Assembly: GCA_045604405.1 (NCBI GenBank)
Contig: JAZUNZ010000031.1
Span: 30,912-94,911 of the forward strand
Source: UMGS1649 sp045604405
Lineage (GTDB): Bacteria; Bacillota; Clostridia; TANB77; CAG-465
Direction: 5' to 3'
DNA length: 64,000 nucleotides
This document shows positions 35,351 to 43,832 of the stretch, in pieces. Every line of letters begins with the position of its first letter. Position 1 is the first letter of the stretch. The notes under the pieces are model-generated. The model was given only the letters and a program-made list of their open reading frames with translations. It searched no databases and was not told the DNA's origin. A program made the translations under genes and the position numbers.

Positions 35351-36156
35351 GAAAAAGTGTAGAAACTAAAAATAAACATATAGGAAAAAAGAAAACGTTA
35401 GGAAAGCATAAAAAGAAAGTTTTAAGAGTACTTGTATATATAGTACTTGTAGCAGTTATGCTTTCTTTGTTGTTGCTAGTAGCATATGGAGTGCGTTACA
35501 TTAGTACAAGCTCCAAGTTTAATGTATCTAAAGTAACATTTAAAAACAATAAAATTTATGACATACAAACTTTAACAGATACGGCAGCAGTTCCAATTGG
35601 CACAAATTTATATAAAGTATCTAAAAAAGACATAACATTAAATCTTGAAGCTTTACCATATATTGAAGAAGTTAATGTAAAAAAAGTAAGTCCAGACACA
35701 ATAGAAATAATAATAAAAGAATATACAAGCACATATTTTGCATATAACGAAGAAACAAACAAATATATAAGGTTGAATTCTGAAGGAGTTATACTGGAAG
35801 AAGTTGACGGAGAACTTAAAACAGAATCAGAATTATTAGTGTTTGGAATTAGTTTTGATGATAATTTAGTGGCTAAAAACACCATTGCAAAAACAGAATT
35901 AGATAAAATAGCGTTATATGAGAAAACAAATAATGTATATATAAAGTCTGGAATAGAAAAGGAAATAACAAATATAGAATTTAAGGACAAAAATATAATT
36001 TTAACATTAAATCATGACATTAATGTAATACTTAATGATCAAGACTTAGATTATGATATGAACTTTTTGAAAGGTATTTTAGAAAAGATAGAGGGGAAAT
36101 CAGGAACAATAGATATGACGGAAGAAAACCCTGTATTTACAGAAAGTATAAGATAA
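35347..36156 (+). CDS. ftsQ: Cell-division protein FtsQ/DivIB
   Basis: A bitopic division protein that joins the FtsL-FtsB complex. The 269-residue protein has a Lys-rich cytoplasmic tail (about 1-28), one membrane helix (about 29-53, LVYIVLVAVMLSLLLLVAYG), a POTRA domain (about 60-128, FNVSKVTFKNNKIYDIQTL to VSPDTIEIIIKEY) and a beta domain typical of FtsQ. The start is a GTG overlapping the murG stop. The length and domain order fit DivIB of Gram-positives. Confidence 0.9.
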   Translation: MRKSVETKNKHIGKKKTLGKHKKKVLRVLVYIVLVAVMLSLLLLVAYGVRYISTSSKFNVSKVTFKNNKIYDIQTLTDTAAVPIGTNLYKVSKKDITLNLEALPYIEEVNVKKVSPDTIEIIIKEYTSTYFAYNEETNKYIRLNSEGVILEEVDGELKTESELLVFGISFDDNLVAKNTIAKTELDKIALYEKTNNVYIKSGIEKEITNIEFKDKNIILTLNHDINVILNDQDLDYDMNFLKGILEKIEGKSGTIDMTEENPVFTESIR

Positions 36157-36166
36157 GGAGGATGTT

Positions 36167-37027
36167 ATGGCAGTAAAAAAAGAAAAAGAGGTAAAACCTA
36201 AGATAGATATTACTAAGACGGAACCTTTAGACAAGAAAGCCGATTCTAAAAAAGCAGATAAAGTGGTGCGTAATATAAAATCAAGAGCACAAAAGGAAAA
36301 AAATCCTGTAGATATGATTAAAAAGTATAACTTAACAGCAGTTACTATGATTGCATTAGCGTTATTTATATTTTCATTTGTAATCGCAGCACAACTTAAT
36401 ACTGTTGGAAACACTAATATAATATCTGAGGGCATGAGAGAAGCAGAACTTTTAAGAGAGCTTCAAAATTTAAAAGAAGAATATGAAACTTTAAAAGAAA
36501 ACTATGAAGAAAGCCAGGAAATAGTTGAAGAATACAAAACTAGTAGTTCTTCTAATGACGCATTAATCGCATCAATGAAAACTGAATTAGATAAAGCAAA
36601 TGTATTAGCTGGCCTTGTAAATGTTAGAGGTGAAGGTGTAGTAGTAACACTTAAAGATAGTACGGATACTGAAATGTCATTAGAAGCCGGCCTTGTTCAT
36701 GATACAGACTTAACTGCTATAGTAACAGAGCTTAAAGCTGCAGGGGCTGAAGCTATAAGCATCAATGGACAAAGAGTCATAGCTACAACTGCAATAAGAT
36801 GTGTGGGCCCAACAATACAAGTAAATAGTGTAAAAGTAGCCTCTCCTTTTTATATAAAAGCTATAGGAAACTCTAAATATCTAGAGAGCGCATTAAATAT
36901 AAAAAATGGTGTAGTAGACAGCTTAAAAGCATATGGAATTGAAGTGCAAGTTGAAACAAACGAAAGTATAACAATAGATAAATATGATTTGACTTTAAAA
37001 TTAAAATATGCAAGTGAGATTAAATAG
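36167..37027 (+). CDS. DUF881 (YlxW/YlxX-type) membrane protein
   Basis: A 286-residue protein: basic, charged cytoplasmic N-terminus (about 1-55), one membrane helix (about 60-80), a short coiled coil (ELLRELQNLKEEYETLKENY) and a C-terminal DUF881 domain (about 145-286; GLVNVRGEGVVVTLKDS, INGQRVIATTAIRCVGPTIQ). DUF881 proteins occur in division clusters of Firmicutes and Actinobacteria next to sbp. The molecular role is not established. AAGGAGG precedes the ATG. Confidence 0.88.
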   Translation: MAVKKEKEVKPKIDITKTEPLDKKADSKKADKVVRNIKSRAQKEKNPVDMIKKYNLTAVTMIALALFIFSFVIAAQLNTVGNTNIISEGMREAELLRELQNLKEEYETLKENYEESQEIVEEYKTSSSSNDALIASMKTELDKANVLAGLVNVRGEGVVVTLKDSTDTEMSLEAGLVHDTDLTAIVTELKAAGAEAISINGQRVIATTAIRCVGPTIQVNSVKVASPFYIKAIGNSKYLESALNIKNGVVDSLKAYGIEVQVETNESITIDKYDLTLKLKYASEIK

Positions 37028-37037
37028 GAGGTAGTAT

Positions 37038-37412
37038 ATGAAAAACATTATAATAGTATTTATATTTCTTGTTATAATAGCACTAGGCTTCCTATTTGGA
37101 TACAGTTTAGAAATACCATATACATTTACAGAGTATATTGCAGTTGCAATACTTGCTTTCTTAGATTCAATATTTGGTGGCATAGCATCAAACATGCAAA
37201 ATAAATTCGATATATATGTTTTTATATCTGGATTTTTCTTAAACGCAATTATTGCTATGTTCTTAGTATATCTAGGTCAAAAATTAAATGTGGATATTTA
37301 TCTTGCGGCAGTAATAGTGTTTAGTACAAGACTATTTACAAATCTTAGCATTATACGAGTTATAGCTATAGAGAGAATGAGAAATAAAAACAACAAGAAA
37401 CAAATGTCATAA
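37038..37412 (+). CDS. sbp: Small basic protein Sbp (DUF1290)
   Basis: A 124-residue membrane protein with about four hydrophobic segments. It has the family block IPYTFTEYIAVAILAFLDSI near 30, followed by FGGIASNMQNKFD, and a basic tail (RNKNNKKQ). Sbp follows DUF881 proteins in many Firmicutes division clusters; its function is unknown. AGGAGG stands 8 bases before the ATG. It is the last gene of the dcw run; ftsA and ftsZ do not follow. Confidence 0.88.
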   Translation: MKNIIIVFIFLVIIALGFLFGYSLEIPYTFTEYIAVAILAFLDSIFGGIASNMQNKFDIYVFISGFFLNAIIAMFLVYLGQKLNVDIYLAAVIVFSTRLFTNLSIIRVIAIERMRNKNNKKQMS

Positions 37413-37500
37413 AAAAACATGTATAGTCGAAAGGATAGCGAGACTAAACTTGTTATAATATAATAATACCGAAGCTTATTAAGTGGAGGTATATTTTTTT

Positions 37501-39831
37501 ATGTATGAATTTACAAAAAGAGCCGAGATTGCATTAGAAGAGACAAGGGAATTTGCAATAGAAAATTGTTATAGTTATATAGGAACAGAACACTTGCTAT
37601 ATGGCTTGGTAAGAGAGGAAAAGGGCATAGCAGCAAGAATACTTAAGAATCAAAATATAACGTCAGAATATATAAAAGAGCAGGTATTAAAAATAGATGG
37701 CAAAATGAGTAAGAAAGAAGTAGGAGAACCGGAGCTTACTCCAAGAGCAAAAAGAGTTTTGGAAAACAGTATGAAGGAATCTAAACGACTAGGATATAAT
37801 TATATAGGAACAGAGCATATCCTCTTATCGCTTATGAAAGAAACAGATAGCATTGGTGTAAGAATTTTAATTGATGCAAATGTTGACCCGGAGAAGATAT
37901 TTACAGACATTTTAAAAATAGTAAGCAAAGAAAGCCCGGTTTCAAATATATATAACACCTCAAATATTAGTACACCAACTTTAGACGTATATTCAGAAGA
38001 TTTAAACATGCTTGCTCGAAACGGGAAAATAGATAAAATAATTGGTAGAGAAGATGAATTAAATAGAATTATACAGATACTTAATCGTAAGCTTAAAAAC
38101 AATCCTTTAATCATTGGTGAAGCAGGAGTTGGAAAAACTGCCATTGTAGAGGGCTTGGCCTATCTTATTGAAAAAGGAGAAGTACCACAAGAACTCAAAG
38201 ATAAAAGAATTTTGATGTTAGACATTTCATCGATGATTGCTGGCGCAAAGTATAGAGGAGATTTTGAAGAACGTTTTAAAAAGTGTATTGCTGAGACTAA
38301 AAAAGCAGGAAATATAATACTCTTTATAGATGAAATGAGGACCATTATAGGTGCAGGAAGTGCAGAGGGCGCACTTGATGCAGCAAACATCTTAAAACCA
38401 CACCTGTCGCGTGGGGCTGTAAAAATAATAGGTGCCACTACTAAAGAGGAATATGCAAAATACATTGAAAAAGATAGTGCTTTGGATAGAAGATTCCAAC
38501 GAGTAGATATATCTGAACCAACGGAAAAAGAATGTATAGAAATTATTAAAGGAATAAAAGAAAAGTATGAAAAATACCACAATGTAAAAATTACAGAAGA
38601 TGCAATAATTCAAGCAGTAAGACTTTCAAAAAGATATATAGTAGATAGGAACCTTCCAGATAAAGCTATAGATATAATAGATGAGGCTTGCTCTAAGGCT
38701 AAATATGTAAAAAGCAAAAAGCAAGAAGCAGATAACAAAGTAGAAGAATTAAAAAATAAAATATTAAAAACAAAGGATGAGAAAAGAACAATTTCGATTC
38801 TTTCAAAGGATGTTGAAGAAGTGGTAGCAAGAATGGTAAAAATACCGGTAGAAAAAATAGGAAAAGACGACATCTTGCGTCTTAAAGGCTTAGAAGAAAA
38901 ATTGAAGAAAAGAGTTATAGGCCAAGATGAGGCAGTAACTTTACTTGCAAGAGCAATTAAAAGAAGTAGGGTTGGACTACGAGATCCTAAAAGACCAATT
39001 GCATCATTTCTTTTCACGGGACCTACAGGAGTGGGTAAAACTGAGATAGTAAAGGCTCTTGCAGCTGAACTTTTTGACGATGAAAACAGCATAATTAGAG
39101 TGGATATGTCTGAGTATATGGAATCACATAGTGTATCAAAACTTATTGGCTCGCCACCTGGCTATGTTGGTTTTGGAGAAGGTGGATATCTTACAGAAAA
39201 AGTAAGACGTCATCCTTATTCAATAGTGTTATTTGATGAAGTGGAAAAAGCGCATATAGATGTATATAATATGTTGCTTCAGGTGTTAGATGATGGCAGA
39301 CTTACAGACGCTCAGGGAAGGACGGTAGATTTTAAAAATACCATTTGTATTATGACTTCTAATTTAGGAGCAAGAAATATTGTAGATAATAAAAGCGTGG
39401 GATTTGTTAAAGAGGAAAGCAGTCATGAAGCATATATTAAGATGAAGAAAGCAGTAATGGAGGAAGTAAATAAGAATTTTAGTCCAGAATTCTTAAATAG
39501 ATTAGATGATGTAATAGTATTTAATAAATTGGATGAAGACTGTGTTAAGAAGATAACCAGTTTACTTCTTAAAGATGTAGAAAAAAGAGCAAAATTGCAA
39601 GGTGTAAAAATTAAATTTGAACAAGGAGTAGTGGATTATATAACTAAGATAGGATATGATGCAAAGAAAGGAGCAAGACCACTTAAAAGGGCAATACAAA
39701 GCAAAATAGAAGACAAATTTGCGGACTATGTAATAGATCAAAAAATAACTATGGAAGATAGCATAATTGTATCTTTTTCTGAATCTAAAGATGAGGTTAT
39801 AATAAAAAAGAAAGAGCGTAGTAAGATATAG
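37501..39831 (+). CDS. clpC: AAA+ unfoldase ClpC
   Basis: ClpC unfolds substrates for the ClpP protease in protein quality control. The 776-residue protein has two N-terminal Clp repeats (about 1-145, IGTEHLLYGLVREEKGIAAR and IGTEHILLSLMKETDSIGVR) and two AAA+ domains. Walker A motifs are GEAGVGKTAIVEG and GPTGVGKTEIVKA; the second Walker B is VLFDEVEKAH. The first Walker B reads FIDEMRTIIGAG instead of the usual DELHT. The region between the domains is short and no clear UVR motif is visible. The ATG at 37501 follows AGTGGAGG. A TATAAT lies at 37454-37459, but no ctsR, mcsA or mcsB precede the gene. Confidence 0.92.
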   Translation: MYEFTKRAEIALEETREFAIENCYSYIGTEHLLYGLVREEKGIAARILKNQNITSEYIKEQVLKIDGKMSKKEVGEPELTPRAKRVLENSMKESKRLGYNYIGTEHILLSLMKETDSIGVRILIDANVDPEKIFTDILKIVSKESPVSNIYNTSNISTPTLDVYSEDLNMLARNGKIDKIIGREDELNRIIQILNRKLKNNPLIIGEAGVGKTAIVEGLAYLIEKGEVPQELKDKRILMLDISSMIAGAKYRGDFEERFKKCIAETKKAGNIILFIDEMRTIIGAGSAEGALDAANILKPHLSRGAVKIIGATTKEEYAKYIEKDSALDRRFQRVDISEPTEKECIEIIKGIKEKYEKYHNVKITEDAIIQAVRLSKRYIVDRNLPDKAIDIIDEACSKAKYVKSKKQEADNKVEELKNKILKTKDEKRTISILSKDVEEVVARMVKIPVEKIGKDDILRLKGLEEKLKKRVIGQDEAVTLLARAIKRSRVGLRDPKRPIASFLFTGPTGVGKTEIVKALAAELFDDENSIIRVDMSEYMESHSVSKLIGSPPGYVGFGEGGYLTEKVRRHPYSIVLFDEVEKAHIDVYNMLLQVLDDGRLTDAQGRTVDFKNTICIMTSNLGARNIVDNKSVGFVKEESSHEAYIKMKKAVMEEVNKNFSPEFLNRLDDVIVFNKLDEDCVKKITSLLLKDVEKRAKLQGVKIKFEQGVVDYITKIGYDAKKGARPLKRAIQSKIEDKFADYVIDQKITMEDSIIVSFSESKDEVIIKKKERSKI

Positions 39832-39866
39832 AAAATGCGGCATTCCAATTTGGAATTGCCGCATTT
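39832..39866. terminator. Bidirectional terminator between clpC and the convergent gene
   Basis: AAAATGCGGC (39832-39841) pairs with GCCGCATTTT, extended by ATTCCAA/TTGGAAT with one bulged T. Confidence 0.75.
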
Positions 39867-39871
39867 TAAGG

Positions 39872-40195
39872 TTATAAAAAACTGTAAATTTGTTCTAATA
39901 CACATATATCTGTTAAATCAAAGTGTTGTATTATGTGATTAGAAGGATCAGTGTGTTTAGTGTTTAAACGTATAGCTAAAGAGTAGTTGCCAGGAGTTAT
40001 ATCAGAAATATATCCAAGTGGTTTAACTAATAATTTCCCATTTACAATTTCTGTTAAAATATAATTAAAACAGTTTGTATTAAGGGATTCGTTTGTATCA
40101 TTTAATACTGCTTGTATTTTATATTTTGCCAGAAATCTTTCGGCCATTACATAAAAACACCGGTCACCTTGTTGGACTTTTAAAATAGTCTTCAT
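39872..40195 (-). CDS. Unrecognised 107-residue protein
   Basis: No family recognised. It is small, soluble and beta-rich (FNYILTEIVNGKLLVKPLGY), with no signal or membrane segment. AGGAGA precedes the ATG on the minus strand. Codon 12 (plus 40160-40162) is an in-frame CGG, one of three seen in intact genes. A 12-bp perfect palindrome CTACAATTGTAG lies at 40218-40229, between promoter and start, and could be an operator. Confidence 0.7.
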   Translation of the reverse strand: MKTILKVQQGDRCFYVMAERFLAKYKIQAVLNDTNESLNTNCFNYILTEIVNGKLLVKPLGYISDITPGNYSLAIRLNTKHTDPSNHIIQHFDLTDICVLEQIYSFL

Positions 40196-40302
40196 GAGTC
40201 ATTCTCCTAAATTCGTTCTACAATTGTAGTTGTTTTACAATGCGTAATAAACCCATTTTAATTTTCTAAATTTAGAAATTACAAAAAATATTTATGAGTA
40301 GT

Positions 40303-40331
40303 ATGTTACCATATATGCATAATAAAGTCAA
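40303..40331 (-). promoter_or_regulatory. Promoter candidate of the 107-residue protein gene
   Basis: Minus strand TTGACT (40331-40326), 17-bp spacer, TAACAT (40308-40303). The overlapping minus-strand CATACTA (40305-40299) is an exact sigma-G/F -10 consensus, but no matching -35 is seen. Confidence 0.4.
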
Positions 40332-40353
40332 TAAAAGGAGAAGACGATCACAA

Positions 40354-41346
40354 TCAGACTATATACCAAACCTTATTATCTGGAAAATATTTATTTAATA
40401 ATTCTTTGAAAAATATAGTCGCGTCTTCTTTTATTTCTTTTTTATATGAATATTTTCCTTTGCCTCGTGACACAAATTTATCTTTATCATATATCTTAAT
40501 GGCATTTGGGAAAGCCTCAGTATTTATTGCATTATGCACAAAACTATATGTCATAAATATTAGTTCAAAAAAGATGCCTTTTAATAGTGCTTTAGGGATA
40601 GTTTGTTTTATTTCTAAAAACAACTCCTCGTAAAGCTCTTTATAGTTGTCTAAAAGAATTATTGGTGCAATTAAAATTCCAACTTTATAACCTGCTTTTT
40701 TAAGTTTAACAATAGCTTCAAGTCTTTCTTTTAAAGAGGATGTTCCTAATTCTACTCTAGAAATTATATATTTAGGATTTAAACTCATTCTAACGATTAT
40801 TTTATCTTTTCCAGTTATATTTAAAATGTCTTCCACCATATGAAATTTGGTAGGAAAGGTAAGATAACCCTTTTGGCTTTTTGCAAAATTTTCGATAGTC
40901 CATTTAAGATTACCTGTAATGGTGTTTTCCAAAACCAGATCGCTGTTTGAACCTATTTCAAATACTAAGTCTGTATCAGACTTTTCTTGAGTTTTAATAA
41001 TCTTATTTAACATTTCTTCGCGATTAACAAATAGTCTTAAATATGCACATTTATTGTAGTGACAAACAAGATAACAATACATACACATTGCAGTACAGCC
41101 TGATGAGGTGTAGGGAACAAGATAATTAGAAACTTTATGATTAGGTACAAATTTTTGAGTTCGCCTAACGCCAATTATTAACTTTCTTTTCATACGAGCA
41201 AATTCTTTATTTGGTTGTTTTCTCATTTCTTCAATATTATTATGATTCTCTATTTTATATTTCGGAAGATATTTATACTTTTCCATAAGTTCTTTACCTA
41301 ATGGATAATTTAAAATATTTTCTTCATAATATACACTATCAAACAT
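40354..41346 (-). CDS. Spore photoproduct lyase-like radical SAM protein lacking the catalytic Cys
   Basis: A 330-residue homologue of SplB, the radical SAM enzyme that reverses the UV spore photoproduct in DNA. The cluster motif is present: SSGCTAMCMYCYLV (C-x3-C-x2-C) near residue 82. So are YPLGKEL near 13, VIGVRRT-type IIGVRRTQKF near 56 and the C-terminal SRGKGKYSYKKE. Where Bacillus SplB has the H-donor Cys141 (FEASCTSD), this protein reads FEIGSNSD, with Ser. Two extra Cys follow the cluster (VCHYNKC). I start at 41346 behind GGTGAT, matching the SplB N-terminus; a longer frame to 41388 is less likely. A sigma-G-like GAGTG-N18-CATAATA pair lies upstream. Confidence 0.82.
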   Translation of the reverse strand: MFDSVYYEENILNYPLGKELMEKYKYLPKYKIENHNNIEEMRKQPNKEFARMKRKLIIGVRRTQKFVPNHKVSNYLVPYTSSGCTAMCMYCYLVCHYNKCAYLRLFVNREEMLNKIIKTQEKSDTDLVFEIGSNSDLVLENTITGNLKWTIENFAKSQKGYLTFPTKFHMVEDILNITGKDKIIVRMSLNPKYIISRVELGTSSLKERLEAIVKLKKAGYKVGILIAPIILLDNYKELYEELFLEIKQTIPKALLKGIFFELIFMTYSFVHNAINTEAFPNAIKIYDKDKFVSRGKGKYSYKKEIKEDATIFFKELLNKYFPDNKVWYIV

Positions 41347-41370
41347 ATAATCACCAAATGTATTATGCGC

Positions 41371-41398
41371 AAAAAAAGTAGCACTCACTCAGTGCTAC
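41371..41398 (-). terminator. Terminator of rmuC
   Basis: On the minus strand GTAGCACT and AGTGCTAC form an 8-bp stem around 5 nt, followed by seven T. Confidence 0.85.
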
Positions 41399-41402
41399 AA
41401 AA

Positions 41403-42629
41403 CTATTCTTCTGTATCTATAGAATCAGATGATTCATCTAATTGTAAATTATAGAAATCATTTTCATTTGAAACGGGAAGTGCTTCTACATTTTTTAATT
41501 TTCTTTCGATAGTACGAGTTTTACGAGTTGCATCAGACATTGTATTAGATATTTCTAGAAGCTTTTTATTTGTTTTGTCTAATAAGTCGCCAAACTTACC
41601 AAATTCAGTTTTAACAATACCTAAAAGCTCCCAAACTTCGCTTGAACGTTTCTCTATAGCAAGTGTTCTAAATCCCATTTGTAGGCTGTTAAGAAGTGCT
41701 ATAAATGTAGATGGACCAGCAACTACAACTCTATATTTTTGATTTAACGTTTCACATAAATTGGTATTTCTTAAAACTTCAGAATAAAGGCTTTCTGTAG
41801 GTAAGAACATTATACCAAAATCTGTAGTATATGGTGGATCAAGATATTTTTCGTTTATATCTTTTGCACATTTTTTAATTCCATTTTCTAATGCTTTTCT
41901 GCATTCAGTGACAGCATTTACATCGCCGGCTTCTTCTGATGCTACAAGTCTAGAGTAATCTTCGATAGGAAACTTTGAGTCAACAGGAAGAAGAACATAC
42001 TCTAAATTATTCTTTCCAGGAAATTTTATTGCAAATTCTACAAAGTCGTTTGAGTTTTTCTTTGTTTTTACTGATTTTAGGTATTGGTCTGGAGTTAAGA
42101 ATTGTTCTAATATATTTCCAAGTTGGATTTCACCCCAATAACCACGAGCCTTAACATTAGTAAATACATTTTTTAAATCTCCAACACCTTTAGCAAGATT
42201 TTGCATTTCTCCTAAGCCTTTTTGAACAGATTCTAAATTATTACTTACTATTTTAAAAGATTCACTAAGCCTTTTTTCCAAAGTTGACTGAAGTTTTTCG
42301 TCTACGGTTAATCTCATTTTTTCTAACTTTTCACCATTGTCTTTTTGTATAGAAGCAAGTTTTTCTTCAACAGACTTACGAATATTTTCAAGCTTTGTCT
42401 CATTAAGATTAGTAAGTGTTGCAAGATTATTTTGCTGTATTGTGGTATTATCTACAATTTTACTACCAATATTATTTGTTATTTCTTCGCGGTTATTTTT
42501 TAGTTGAAAAGCAAGTTCCTTTCTAAAATCCTCTATATAACCTTTTTTGTTTTTCTTTAAAATTGCTATAGCTAGTATAAATACTATAACCAAAAGAACA
42601 GCAATTATTACTAGTAATGTTGTTTCCAT
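41403..42629 (-). CDS. rmuC: DNA recombination protein RmuC
   Basis: RmuC is a nuclease-fold protein that limits rearrangements at inverted repeats. The 408-residue protein has an N-terminal membrane anchor (about 4-24), a long coiled coil (about 50-140) and the RmuC domain (about 145-365): VKARGYWGEIQLGNILEQFL near 158, VLLPVDSKFPIEDY near 208, IMFLPTESLYSEVL near 273, VVAGPSTFIALLNSL near 300. GAGGTGA precedes the ATG. Promoter and terminator frame it as a single-gene unit. Confidence 0.94.
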   Translation of the reverse strand: METTLLVIIAVLLVIVFILAIAILKKNKKGYIEDFRKELAFQLKNNREEITNNIGSKIVDNTTIQQNNLATLTNLNETKLENIRKSVEEKLASIQKDNGEKLEKMRLTVDEKLQSTLEKRLSESFKIVSNNLESVQKGLGEMQNLAKGVGDLKNVFTNVKARGYWGEIQLGNILEQFLTPDQYLKSVKTKKNSNDFVEFAIKFPGKNNLEYVLLPVDSKFPIEDYSRLVASEEAGDVNAVTECRKALENGIKKCAKDINEKYLDPPYTTDFGIMFLPTESLYSEVLRNTNLCETLNQKYRVVVAGPSTFIALLNSLQMGFRTLAIEKRSSEVWELLGIVKTEFGKFGDLLDKTNKKLLEISNTMSDATRKTRTIERKLKNVEALPVSNENDFYNLQLDESSDSIDTEE

Positions 42630-42652
42630 ATATTTTCACCTCAAGTAAAACT

Positions 42653-42681
42653 AGTATAGCATATAAACAAATGTTTGTCAA
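42653..42681 (-). promoter_or_regulatory. Promoter of rmuC
   Basis: Minus strand TTGACA (42681-42676), 17-bp spacer, TATACT (42658-42653). Confidence 0.8.
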
Positions 42682-42854
42682 ACGATTGGAAATTAATTTT
42701 ATTTTTTTTACAAAACTATTTACATTTGTCATTATTTGTGTTAGTATTTTAAGAACGTTGTTTAACATATTACTATAGAGAACTAAAATAAAGATAAAAT
42801 CTTAAAAAGTTACCTTAGGTAATATGTTTTTTTGCGTGGAAAGAAGGTGTTTTT

Positions 42855-43832
42855 ATGTATATTAATGTGCAAAATCTTACCAAACACTTTAAAATTAAGG
42901 TAAGAGACAAAGGATTAATTAATGCAATAAAAGCATTTATTAAACCAAAATACCGAACAGTACAAGCAGTAAATGATATAACGTTCGGTATTGAAAAAGG
43001 AGAAATCCTCGGATTTATTGGCCCAAATGGGGCGGGCAAATCAACAACAATTAAGATGCTGTGCGGAATACTACAGCCAGATAGCGGAGAAATTTGTATT
43101 GACGGTATGAATCCTTTTAAAAATAGGAAAGAGTATGTATCAAAAATTGGAGTTGTATTTGGACAAAAGTCTCAACTATGGTGGGATATCCCAGTAATTG
43201 AGTCATTTGAACTATTAAAATCTATATACAAGATACCAGAGGAAAAATACAATGAAACGAAAGAACAATTAATAGACAATTTAAATCTGCAAAATTTATT
43301 AGATGTACCAGTTAGACAACTAAGTCTCGGCCAGAGGATGAGATGCGAACTTGCCGCAGCACTGTTACATAATCCAGACATTTTATTCTTAGATGAACCT
43401 ACAATAGGACTAGATGCAACCTCAAAAGTACAACTTAGAGAATTTATAAAAGAAATCAACAAAAAGAAGAAAACAACCATTATTTTAACAACACATGATA
43501 TGACAGATATTGAAGAATTAGCCAAAAGAGTTATAGTAATAGGAAAAGGCAAACTACTTTATGATGGTGACTTAAATAAAATCAAATCGAAATTTCAATC
43601 AAACAAAAAACTAGAAATATTATTTAGAAATATAAAACAAGTTCCAAAGATAAAATCAAAAATATTAGAACAAGATAATAACAAGGTGATAATAGAAGTA
43701 GACACTAAACAAGAGACTATATCTAGCATAATAGAAAAATATAGCAAAGCCTGCTCAATAGAAGATGTAAATATTCATGAAAACAATATAGATAATATTA
43801 TTTTACAAATGTATAAGGAGTATGAGCTATGA
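42855..43832 (+). CDS. ABC-2 type exporter, ATP-binding subunit
   Basis: A 325-residue ABC ATPase. It has Walker A GPNGAGKSTT (near 56), the Q-loop region VFGQKSQLWWD, the signature LSLGQRMRCELA near 157, Walker B DILFLDEPTIGLD and the H-loop TTHD. The VFGQKSQLWWDIP block and the long N-terminal segment before Walker A are typical of exporters paired with DUF990-type permeases, a group that includes viologen-type exporters. About 70 C-terminal residues form the usual dimerisation tail. The substrate is unknown. A small hairpin (GTTACC/GGTAAT, 42809-42823) followed by seven T in the leader could be an attenuator. Confidence 0.92.
   Translation: MYINVQNLTKHFKIKVRDKGLINAIKAFIKPKYRTVQAVNDITFGIEKGEILGFIGPNGAGKSTTIKMLCGILQPDSGEICIDGMNPFKNRKEYVSKIGVVFGQKSQLWWDIPVIESFELLKSIYKIPEEKYNETKEQLIDNLNLQNLLDVPVRQLSLGQRMRCELAAALLHNPDILFLDEPTIGLDATSKVQLREFIKEINKKKKTTIILTTHDMTDIEELAKRVIVIGKGKLLYDGDLNKIKSKFQSNKKLEILFRNIKQVPKIKSKILEQDNNKVIIEVDTKQETISSIIEKYSKACSIEDVNIHENNIDNIILQMYKEYEL

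Noticed and set aside
37413..37500. CtsR or CIRCE operator before clpC
   Set aside because: AGTCGAAAGGATAGCGA only loosely resembles the CtsR heptad repeat and no CIRCE palindrome is present.
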